DNA from: JABDBK01 sp964533645
GTDB lineage: Bacteria; Pseudomonadota; Gammaproteobacteria; DSM-16500
DNA: 11,959 nucleotides
Assembly: GCA_964533645.1 (NCBI GenBank)
Contig: CAZHMQ010000062.1
Coordinates: 1-11,959, forward strand
Reading direction: 5' to 3'
Below, one piece after another: positions 1 to 6,908 of this stretch. Both the position numbers and the translations under genes were made by a program. Numbering within the stretch: the stretch's first letter is position 1; each line of letters opens with the position of its first letter. Under the pieces are notes generated by a model, which saw only the letters and a program-made list of their open reading frames with translations, ran no database searches and was not told the DNA's origin.

Positions 1-447
1 AAACATTTTTTGTCATATCGAGATAATGCACTTCGGCATCGGGGGAAATGCCTTTCAGTGCATCAGCAGAATCTTTGAGACTGGAATCTACAAAAACAAG
101 TTCTTTACTCGTAAGGGTGAATTCATGAAACTCTACCAGCTTATCAGCGTTGCTTGTTTTATTAGTCACATCAGTCGTGGTTTTTTGTACGTCGGTTTGT
201 TGAGGTACTTCATCAGGATTAGTTGGGGCTTTGTTAGTGTCTATAGGTTGAGCTGAGTGATCAGGTGTTGGGACGGAATTCACGCTTGTATCTGCTGTGA
301 TTTCATTAGTGCCTGTGACAGATGCATCCGTGGGAGGAGGCACAAGAGCAGCATCGTATAGCATACGCGGCTCGAGCGCCTGCTTGAATGATGCATATTT
401 ACCATTTCGAGGCGTTTTACGAAACTTCTTAATGTCGGTTACCCCAT
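1..447 (-). CDS. N-terminus of a probable giant LEPR-motif / DUF4347-type secreted adhesin (partial, start disrupted)
   Basis: An open minus-strand frame runs from about 472 down to the left edge, so only the N-terminus is seen and the gene continues outside the window. In order it holds a basic start (DIKKFRKTPRNGKYASFKQA), the motif LEPRMLYDAA at 376-347, a long Pro/Thr/Asn/Asp-rich linker, and from about 106 the segment KELVFVDSSLKDSADALKG. That segment resembles the start of DUF4347, a domain found after LEPR-x-LL motifs in very large repetitive surface or secreted proteins of Gram-negative bacteria. By family knowledge such proteins are exported adhesins; the role here is inferred. The frame has no ATG, GTG, TTG or CTG before the LEPR motif. 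The natural ATG (447-445), behind a strong Shine-Dalgarno, reads ATG GGG TAA and is one base out of frame. Either one G is missing, by mutation, phase switching or sequencing error, or a rare start is used. It is divergent from the export operon at 667. Confidence 0.72.
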
Positions 448-453
448 AACGAT

Positions 454-477
454 TCCCCCTTTCCTCTTTTGATTATA
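454..477 (-). promoter_or_regulatory. Probable -10 box and Shine-Dalgarno for the divergent adhesin gene
   Basis: On the minus strand a perfect TATAAT lies at 477-472, followed by the purine-rich GAGGAAAGGGGGA at 466-454, which is a strong ribosome-binding site about 6 bases before the ATG at 447. No good -35 hexamer is visible 16-18 bases upstream, so the promoter may be weak or activator-dependent. The leader would be only about 18 bases long. The site supports translation beginning at 447 even though the ATG is out of frame with the adhesin. Confidence 0.4.
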
Positions 478-557
478 AACCATATTTAATAAATATCTGG
501 TTTTTTAAAAAATTTTAATACTAATAAAATCAACAAGTTATCGAAAAAAGAAAAGAC

Positions 558-585
558 TTGAGCTGTTACAGCAGTTAATGATAAT
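558..585 (+). promoter_or_regulatory. Candidate sigma70 promoter with internal palindrome for the export operon
   Basis: TTGAGC (558-563) and GATAAT (580-585) are separated by 16 bases, about 80 bases before the ATG at 667. This is a plausible sigma70-type promoter for the four-gene export operon. The spacer holds a perfect inverted repeat, GCTGT-T-ACAGC (562-572), in the position of a repressor operator. The rest of the 448-666 intergenic region is AT-rich with no further gene visible. Operator function is inferred from position only. Confidence 0.38.
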
Positions 586-666
586 CTTTAATCAATGAGC
601 AAAAACGGGTGAATTTATACTTTTTTCAATAAGTTACCTGTTTTCTTATGGCAAAGGATTGCACCG

Positions 667-2418
667 ATGCTTAATAAAATGATCATTTTTGGCCTTGCAA
701 TTATGTTGACAGCATGCAACATAACGCCAAAGCCTATGGCTATTCAAGACCGTTATCGAGTCGCCACAACAACCATGCATGAATTATTCAAAGATCAATC
801 GCGAGAAGCCATGACGATTGATTATTATGAAGCTTTAGCAAGAGGCGTTAAATACAATCTCGATTATAGAATCAAACTGGTCAACATTGCTGTGCAAGCA
901 GGCCAACTCGAAGTCGCTGTATTTACCATGTTTCCTGCACTCAATGTGACAAGCAAACTTTATAGCAGAAGCAATGATTATCAAGTTGCAGGTATTACCG
1001 CGGCAGGAGTTCCAACCGGATTATCCAGTTCCACACCTAGAACATTACTCACAGCACGTGAAGCGATGAGTTGGAATATACTGGATTTCGGCATGGGTTA
1101 TGTCAAAGCAAAACAACAAAGTAACCGCGTACTTTTCGCTCAAGAAGAAACACGAAGACAATCGCAACAACTTGCGCAAGATGTGTTAGTAGCGTATTGG
1201 GTTGCATATAGCTCGCAAGAACTACTGTCTGAAACACATGAATTCCAACGATTACTTACAAGTTCTAAAATGATTTTAGATAGAGCCATACGTGACAAAA
1301 CCGTACCCAAAGAAAATCTATTAAATTACCAAGCTGCTATATTAGATGGTGATCGCAAATTAATTCAACTACAGTATAAATACGATAAAGCCATGCTTGA
1401 TTTAAAACATTTACTGTTTTTACCTGTGGACCAGAAAATTACTTTAAAAGCACCGCCTAGAGCATTATTTCACGCATATGATTTAAGCAGTTTAAATATA
1501 CATAAAATGGATGCTGTCACACTAGTCCATCATCCAGAACTACGTGGACAAAACTATCAAGAACGTATAGCAGAATATGGTTTGAGCACAGTTTTATTGC
1601 AAGCATTACCCGGTCTTACCATAGATTATGGTAAAAACTACGATAGCAATCAATTTTTATTGAATAATCGATGGATAGATAAATCCGTTGAGGTTGCATG
1701 GAATTTACTAAATGTTGCATCACTGCCTGCAAACTATAAAACAGCAAAAGCTCAAATACAGTATGAAAAAATTAAATCCATGGCCATGACCATGGCAGCA
1801 CTTACTGAAACACGTTATGCTTATTCGCATTATCAAACACTACGTCGCGAATATTATTTAGCACAAAAACAAACAGAAAATGCGAGAGCTCTTTACAGCC
1901 TTAATCAAAACAGAAGATTGGCCTCTATCGCAAGTGATCAGCAAGTCATTTTAGCAAAATTAAAATCTATCGCATCGAAAACGGATGAAGATTTATTACT
2001 ATCTGATTTATCGGTGGCATTAGGTCAACTTTATTTATCAGTGGGGGTAGACCTCGTACCTGAGGAAGTTATTTACCAACCACTGCCTGAAGCTGTCACT
2101 GTGCTACGTGATAAACTTATACGCACTAACAATTTTACATCTTACATCGATAACACTTACGCTATGCTATTTCCAAGAAGCATTATTGTATGTAAAACAT
2201 GCTCAGTAAATAATAAGATTCCGCAAAATACTAAGATCTGTCTTCTTAAACAAGATCCATATTATATTAAGGTTAAGCAAAAAATATGTCAAACCTCACC
2301 TCAACGCACAAAAAATTGGCATCTTCGACATGTGCGACATCTTAAACACAAGAAACTATATGTCAAATATCATCCTAAACACCATCCCAAACACCACTCT
2401 TCAACGGTAAAAACATGA
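667..2418 (+). CDS. TolC-family outer-membrane efflux lipoprotein with a Cys/His-rich C-terminal extension
   Basis: 583 aa. The first 17 residues form a lipoprotein signal peptide ending in the lipobox LTAC, with Cys17 as the lipidation site and Asn at +2, compatible with outer-membrane sorting. The body has the helical OEP/TolC pattern: two long-helix repeats, for example VKAKQQSNRVLFAQEETRRQ (about 143-162), and an LGQLYLSVG-type segment near 450-462. Such proteins trimerise into a periplasm-spanning outer-membrane exit duct. Residues after about 490 are unusual for the family: a basic tail with four Cys (509, 512, 525, 541; the first two as CxxC) and nine His, ending in a repeated HPKH. 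AAGGA, 9 bases before the ATG, supports the start. It is the first gene of an operon with two adaptors and an M50-adaptor fusion, so I infer it is the exit channel for the divergent adhesin or a related cargo. The exact subfamily is not identified. Confidence 0.85.
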   Translation: MLNKMIIFGLAIMLTACNITPKPMAIQDRYRVATTTMHELFKDQSREAMTIDYYEALARGVKYNLDYRIKLVNIAVQAGQLEVAVFTMFPALNVTSKLYSRSNDYQVAGITAAGVPTGLSSSTPRTLLTAREAMSWNILDFGMGYVKAKQQSNRVLFAQEETRRQSQQLAQDVLVAYWVAYSSQELLSETHEFQRLLTSSKMILDRAIRDKTVPKENLLNYQAAILDGDRKLIQLQYKYDKAMLDLKHLLFLPVDQKITLKAPPRALFHAYDLSSLNIHKMDAVTLVHHPELRGQNYQERIAEYGLSTVLLQALPGLTIDYGKNYDSNQFLLNNRWIDKSVEVAWNLLNVASLPANYKTAKAQIQYEKIKSMAMTMAALTETRYAYSHYQTLRREYYLAQKQTENARALYSLNQNRRLASIASDQQVILAKLKSIASKTDEDLLLSDLSVALGQLYLSVGVDLVPEEVIYQPLPEAVTVLRDKLIRTNNFTSYIDNTYAMLFPRSIIVCKTCSVNNKIPQNTKICLLKQDPYYIKVKQKICQTSPQRTKNWHLRHVRHLKHKKLYVKYHPKHHPKHHSSTVKT

Positions 2419-2463
2419 TATAATTCATCTATGAATGATGTTTAAGGGAATAGGAAAACAACC

Positions 2464-3342
2464 ATGTTAACCCACATCATGCGTAGCATTTCGAATACAA
2501 AAAATACATCCATAAAAATTTTGTTATTTATTTATCATAATATGCTTATGATAGTTGCTCTATCTCTGACACCACTTTGTCTTATGGCTGCTCCCCAACG
2601 CTTGCCGCCCTCACTGCCCGATGCAGATAATATATCGCTTTCGACTGTCCCAACACATATTAGCATGCCTGAATATGTCATTATTCGCTCAAATGAAGAA
2701 ACTATGTTTTCAAGCGAAACAACTGGTCAAATCATATTCCTACCTGTTCAAGAAGGCAGTGCATTTAATAAAGGCGACACATTACTAAAATTAGATTGTC
2801 GATTACAAGCCGCTGAGTTAGCAAAAGCTATTGCTGAACAAGAAGCTACCTCAAAAGCGCTGGAAAGTGCAAAAAAACTCAAGGGATATGGATCCATTAG
2901 TGAATTCGAATATGTAAAAACGAAGTCAGAAGCCGATGCGGCCAATGCTACTGTACAAAAATTAAAAGTCACTGTGGAAAAATGTACTGTTATTGCACCT
3001 TTTGCAGGAGGCGTTGCCGAAATCAAAGTGCATTTGTACGAAACCGTCAAACCTGGCGACCCATTGCTCAAGGTAGTTAATACAGAAAACTTAACTTTTG
3101 AAGTCCAAGTCCCTTCGCAATGGTTATCATGGTTGCATATAGACTCACCATTTAGTGTACGTATTAATGATATTAACAAAACCATACCGGCTAAAGTGAC
3201 ACTTATTAATCCTGAAATTGAACCCATCAGCCAAACAGTAAAAATTGTAGGCTTAATATCCCCCCCTAATCCATTGCTAAGACCTGGCATGACTGGGCAA
3301 GCGATTTTTGACGATAACCCTGATAAAAGTAATAAGGAATAA
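2464..3342 (+). CDS. Periplasmic adaptor subunit (RND/HlyD-like membrane fusion protein), secreted
   Basis: 292 aa. A hydrophobic signal segment at about 19-42 (ILLFIYHNMLMIVALSLTPL, then CLMA) with probable cleavage near Ala42/Ala43 sends it to the periplasm. A biotinyl-lipoyl half-motif follows (TGQIIFLPVQEGSAFNKGD, about 88-106), then a short alpha-hairpin (about 115-165), the second lipoyl half (CTVIAPFAGGVAEI, about 174-187), a beta-barrel (PSQWLSWLHIDSPFSVRI) and the adaptor signature RPGMTGQAIF near the C-terminus. It would bridge the inner-membrane components and the TolC-type duct. Cys112 and Cys174 lie in the paired lipoyl halves and could form a disulfide; I recall such a pair in relatives but cannot verify it. 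AGGA 8 bases upstream favours Met1 over internal Met codons. It lies 45 bases after the TolC-like gene and 3 bases before the next gene, in an operon. Confidence 0.82.
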   Translation: MLTHIMRSISNTKNTSIKILLFIYHNMLMIVALSLTPLCLMAAPQRLPPSLPDADNISLSTVPTHISMPEYVIIRSNEETMFSSETTGQIIFLPVQEGSAFNKGDTLLKLDCRLQAAELAKAIAEQEATSKALESAKKLKGYGSISEFEYVKTKSEADAANATVQKLKVTVEKCTVIAPFAGGVAEIKVHLYETVKPGDPLLKVVNTENLTFEVQVPSQWLSWLHIDSPFSVRINDINKTIPAKVTLINPEIEPISQTVKIVGLISPPNPLLRPGMTGQAIFDDNPDKSNKE

Positions 3343-3345
3343 GTT

Positions 3346-4698
3346 GTGGCTACACCGAAGGATAATACACAAGCTCAAATCGAAGGCTTAGCCACCTTGC
3401 TTGTGCTCGACGATGAAATTAAACGTTTAGCTAATTTAAGAGAGTTTGGATTCTTCTCAACGAATGAAACCCATAGACTTATCCCCTATCACACGGCTTA
3501 TTTATGGGAGAAAAAAGATTTTGTAGGCACAGAAATCGTCACCCAATCAGGCACCGCCGAGCTTGATCCCCATACCAGTATAAATCTATGGTTAAAAGAA
3601 AGAATACAATTGATTTTATCAGGTGAATATGCAAAACAAGTTCATTCTTGTAACATTACCGATTTTGAGAAAAGTGTTCAAGAAAGTTGGCCAGAAAGTC
3701 TACCGCACTTTTTTTTATGGTGTCCATTCACAGAAAATCAACTGGATCCTACAGGCGGTCTGTTATTTTTTAAAGAAGACGCATTCAAAGATTCTGAAAT
3801 AAAAATGTTGCGCTGGTTGCTAGCGAGCTACCAATATACATGGAATCTTTTAATTAAACCTAAGACCATAGATAGATGGCAACAGCTGAAAAAAAAGCCT
3901 TATTTCCTCACATTAATCATAGTGCTAGCTTGTATTTTATTATTTCCAGTAAAGTTATCAGTGGTAGGTACTGGCACCGTCATTGCCAAAGATCCTGCGC
4001 TTATTAATGCTCCCATGCAAGGTATTATAAAATCATTTACTGTAACGCCTGGAAGTTACGTCAAAAAAAATCAATTATTATTAATCCTCGATGACACTGA
4101 CTTACTTTCCGCCGCAAAAGTGAACCAACGTGATTATTCCTTAACTGAAACAAAATTACGTACTGCTATTAATGAAGCTTTTACCGATCAAGAAAAACGT
4201 ACTAATGTACCGGTACTACAAGCACAACTTGCCATCGACAAAGCCAAACTTGATTACACAAATCAACTGCTTGAAAAAACTCGCGTACGAAGTCCTATTG
4301 ATGGCATAGTGATTTTTGATAGCACTGAAGACTGGGTGGGTCAACCTGTACAAACTGGAGAGCGCATTTTATCGGTTGCAAATCCTAATAATTTAAAATT
4401 AAAAATAGAATTACCCCTTAATGAACGCATATATCTAGAAGTCGGAAGCAGGGGTAGTTTTTTCATGCAAGGACAACTTGCTTCCATACCAATAAAAATA
4501 ACCACTTTAGGTTATAACGCTAAACTCATGCCTAATAAAATACTTGCTTATGAAATGCAAGCGGACATCATAGAACCCGATACTATGCCCCAAATCGGTG
4601 CGCAAGGAACTGTTAAATTGTACGGTCAACGAGTACCGTTTTTTTATTATTTAATTCGAAGGCCCTTACAATCCATTAGACAAGGATTAGGAATATAA
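3346..4698 (+). CDS. HlyD-family inner-membrane adaptor with a GAF-like cytoplasmic N-terminal domain
   Basis: 450 aa. It starts with GTG at 3346; AGGA ends 7 bases upstream, overlapping the end of the previous gene. Residues about 10-170 form a soluble domain with GAF-like character (WCPFTENQLDPTGGLLFF, about 125-142) ahead of a single membrane helix at about 187-203 (FLTLIIVLACILLFPV). This places the N-terminal domain in the cytoplasm. The periplasmic part is a HlyD adaptor: first lipoyl half (INAPMQGIIKSFTVTPGSYV, about 223-242), a coiled hairpin (about 258-312), second half (RVRSPIDGIVIF, about 314-325) and a barrel. The C-terminus, YYLIRRPLQSIRQGLGI, resembles what I recall from adaptors paired with M50-adaptor fusions. 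It forms part of a tripartite export path; the GAF-like domain may sense a ligand or bind a partner, which is inference. Its stop abuts the next ATG. Confidence 0.8.
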   Translation: MATPKDNTQAQIEGLATLLVLDDEIKRLANLREFGFFSTNETHRLIPYHTAYLWEKKDFVGTEIVTQSGTAELDPHTSINLWLKERIQLILSGEYAKQVHSCNITDFEKSVQESWPESLPHFFLWCPFTENQLDPTGGLLFFKEDAFKDSEIKMLRWLLASYQYTWNLLIKPKTIDRWQQLKKKPYFLTLIIVLACILLFPVKLSVVGTGTVIAKDPALINAPMQGIIKSFTVTPGSYVKKNQLLLILDDTDLLSAAKVNQRDYSLTETKLRTAINEAFTDQEKRTNVPVLQAQLAIDKAKLDYTNQLLEKTRVRSPIDGIVIFDSTEDWVGQPVQTGERILSVANPNNLKLKIELPLNERIYLEVGSRGSFFMQGQLASIPIKITTLGYNAKLMPNKILAYEMQADIIEPDTMPQIGAQGTVKLYGQRVPFFYYLIRRPLQSIRQGLGI

Positions 4699-6876
4699 AT
4701 GCCACTCGATAATGAATTTAGCTCAATAACATTGCCGCCTTTACGCAAAGGTATTACATGTACTTTTTCGGAATACGATGTCCATGGAAAACCTCAATGG
4801 ATGATCAATGATGCAGGTCGCAATAAATTTTTTATTATTGGCTGGGCGGAACATCAAATTCTAAAAAATTGGCACATTGGAAATCCTAACGATATTATTG
4901 AAACAATTAACAATAAAACTACTTTAAATGTCGAAGTCTCTGATATTGAAAGTTTTTATCATTTCCTTAAAAAAAATTATTTGTTAGAACAAAGCGGATA
5001 TGACATATATAAAACAGCAAAAGAGCAACATCTATTTGCAAAAGATAATTGGCTAACCTGGTTAATTCACCATTATCTTTTTTTCCGTATCCCTCTTTGG
5101 CATCCAGATAATTTTTTAATCCGTACAAAATCCATTGCGAATTTTGTTTTTAATCGCTATGTGTTTTATGCAATGCTGATACTTGGCACTATTGCCGTTT
5201 ACCAGGTGAGCACGAAATGGCAACTGTTCACGCATACTTTTACGAGTATTTTTACATTAAATGGTGTAATTTATTATTTTATAGCATTCACCATATGCAA
5301 GTTTTTTCATGAAATGGGGCACGCTTATATGTGCAGGCGTTACGATATTCCTGTACAGTCCTTAGGTGTCGCATTCTTGGTTTTTTGGCCTGTCTTATAT
5401 ACCGACACTACATTAAGTTGGGTATTAAAAAGCAAACAACGCATGAAAATTGCACTTGCTGGTGTTTGGATTGAAACCTATGTCACTATCATAGGAGCGC
5501 TCATTTGGTGCAATACAGATAGCTTAACCATCAAAACTGTTTGCTATATGACAATCAGCATTAATTGGATTGCAAGCTTATTAATTAATGTCAGTCCATT
5601 CATGCGATTTGATGGCTATTACATTTTAGCTGATTATTTGCATATGCCTAATTTGCAACCCCGTGCTTTTTCTTTAACACGTTGGCAAATCAGACGTTGG
5701 CTGTTCGGTTGGCCTGATTCGCCACCTGAAGTTTATGCCAAAAACTTACATCTATTTTTAATCGTCTACTCCATATCTACATGGCTTTATCGATTTGTTT
5801 TATATATTGGTATTGCGTTATTGGTTTATCACTTTTTTATTAAAATCGTCGGTATTATTCTACTGATCATTGAAGTATATTATTTTATGTTAGGTCCAGT
5901 TATCACTGAATTTAGAACCTGGTATCTTATGAAAGAACGGTTCACCTGGAATAACAGGACTAAATTCACTACGGCCTGCGTGATCATCATGTTGCTGTTA
6001 TTTTTCTTACCTATACGCATGACTATCACATTACCTGGCACCCTTAGTTATTTGCATGGATTTATTATCGCACAAGAAGATGGAATGATAGATAAAGCAC
6101 TGCCTAAAGCAGGTTCTTTAGTAAAAAAAGGTGAAATCATTACTCAACTTAAATCAGATGATCTTGAAAATGCGCTTGACTTAGTCATACTTCAATATAA
6201 ATTAAAGTTAGCGCAATTACGCAATGCTAAAATTAACTTAAGTAATGCTAATGAAAAAAATACTATTTTATCTGACATCAATAAATCACAAGCAGAATAT
6301 AGCAAGCTCTATGCTATGTATGATAAATTAATTTTACGATCTCCATTTAATGGAATTTTATATGAGACAAAAACCGATTTACGTCCCGGTGTTTTTGTCG
6401 CAAAAAATGAATGGATTGCTGATGTCATCGATACTTCTAAAACCTTTGTTGAAGCCTATGTGAATGAAGAAGATTTATATCTCATAAAAACAGGCTTAAC
6501 AGGTTATTTTTATCCGGAACATTTAAGCGAACGTAAAATTCCAGTACGCATCATTGAAATTGATACTTTAAATACAGATGAATTGAGTTGTGCATATACT
6601 AAAATGATCAAACAAAATAAAGATCAAAATGTTGTTGTGGATACACCTTGTTACAACTCTAACGAACTTGGTGGTTATATTCCTACTTATCTTACTGAAC
6701 AAGGAAAATATGTTCCGGTCAAATCCATCTATCGCATTAAACTTGTCACACTACGACCAGTCCATATTTCTTATGTAGAACGTGGGAGCGTAGAATTAAC
6801 CACAAAATCATACACTTATGCTGGTAGAGTATTTTATTGGATTAGAAATATGTTTGTTCAGCAAACTGGATTTTAA
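4699..6876 (+). CDS. M50/site-2-protease-like membrane metalloprotease fused to a HlyD-type periplasmic adaptor domain
   Basis: 725 aa, starting directly after the previous stop, with AGGA about 7 bases upstream. Residues 1-110 are soluble and resemble a PqqD/winged-helix-like domain. Several membrane segments follow from about 152. HEMGH (204-208) is the HExxH zinc motif of M50 peptidases, inside a helix. The third ligand is probably Asp305 in SPFMRFDGYY, matching the family's distal Asp-Gly motif. Further helices run to about 405, and another at 426-438 leads to a periplasmic lipoyl/adaptor region: GFIIAQEDGMIDKALPKAGS from about 454, a coiled coil (about 490-540), and LILRSPFNGILY as the second lipoyl half. 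Cys631 and Cys651 may pair in the periplasm. Relatives are usually annotated as putative peptide zinc metalloproteases or site-2 proteases. Zinc residues are intact, so activity is plausible. Its substrate is unknown; processing or gating of the exported protein is inference. Confidence 0.85.
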   Translation: MPLDNEFSSITLPPLRKGITCTFSEYDVHGKPQWMINDAGRNKFFIIGWAEHQILKNWHIGNPNDIIETINNKTTLNVEVSDIESFYHFLKKNYLLEQSGYDIYKTAKEQHLFAKDNWLTWLIHHYLFFRIPLWHPDNFLIRTKSIANFVFNRYVFYAMLILGTIAVYQVSTKWQLFTHTFTSIFTLNGVIYYFIAFTICKFFHEMGHAYMCRRYDIPVQSLGVAFLVFWPVLYTDTTLSWVLKSKQRMKIALAGVWIETYVTIIGALIWCNTDSLTIKTVCYMTISINWIASLLINVSPFMRFDGYYILADYLHMPNLQPRAFSLTRWQIRRWLFGWPDSPPEVYAKNLHLFLIVYSISTWLYRFVLYIGIALLVYHFFIKIVGIILLIIEVYYFMLGPVITEFRTWYLMKERFTWNNRTKFTTACVIIMLLLFFLPIRMTITLPGTLSYLHGFIIAQEDGMIDKALPKAGSLVKKGEIITQLKSDDLENALDLVILQYKLKLAQLRNAKINLSNANEKNTILSDINKSQAEYSKLYAMYDKLILRSPFNGILYETKTDLRPGVFVAKNEWIADVIDTSKTFVEAYVNEEDLYLIKTGLTGYFYPEHLSERKIPVRIIEIDTLNTDELSCAYTKMIKQNKDQNVVVDTPCYNSNELGGYIPTYLTEQGKYVPVKSIYRIKLVTLRPVHISYVERGSVELTTKSYTYAGRVFYWIRNMFVQQTGF

Positions 6877-6889
6877 CCTAATCTAGGTT
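6875..6889 (+). terminator. Weak hairpin at the end of the export operon
   Basis: AACCTA-ATC-TAGGTT forms a perfect 6-bp stem overlapping the stop of the M50-adaptor gene, followed only by TTAT rather than a true T-tract. It sits between two converging genes, where a terminator is expected. The stem is short and AT-rich, so intrinsic termination is uncertain. Confidence 0.25.
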
Positions 6890-6908
6890 TATAGCGGTTA
6901 CAAAGGTC

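Noticed and set aside
26..256. Plus-strand open frame of 76 codons at the left edge
   Set aside because: It is antisense to the LEPR/DUF4347 coding frame, which has recognisable motifs; the plus-strand translation has none and no good ribosome-binding site.
2419..2436. TATAAT and the ATTCAT-ct-ATGAAT inverted repeat between the first two export genes
   Set aside because: There is no matching -35 hexamer at proper spacing and the hairpin loop is only two bases with no T-run, so neither an internal promoter nor a terminator is supported.
2748..3290. Minus-strand open frame of 180 codons inside the periplasmic adaptor gene
   Set aside because: It lies wholly opposite a clear adaptor gene in a plus-strand operon, and its Ser/Leu-rich translation has no family resemblance.
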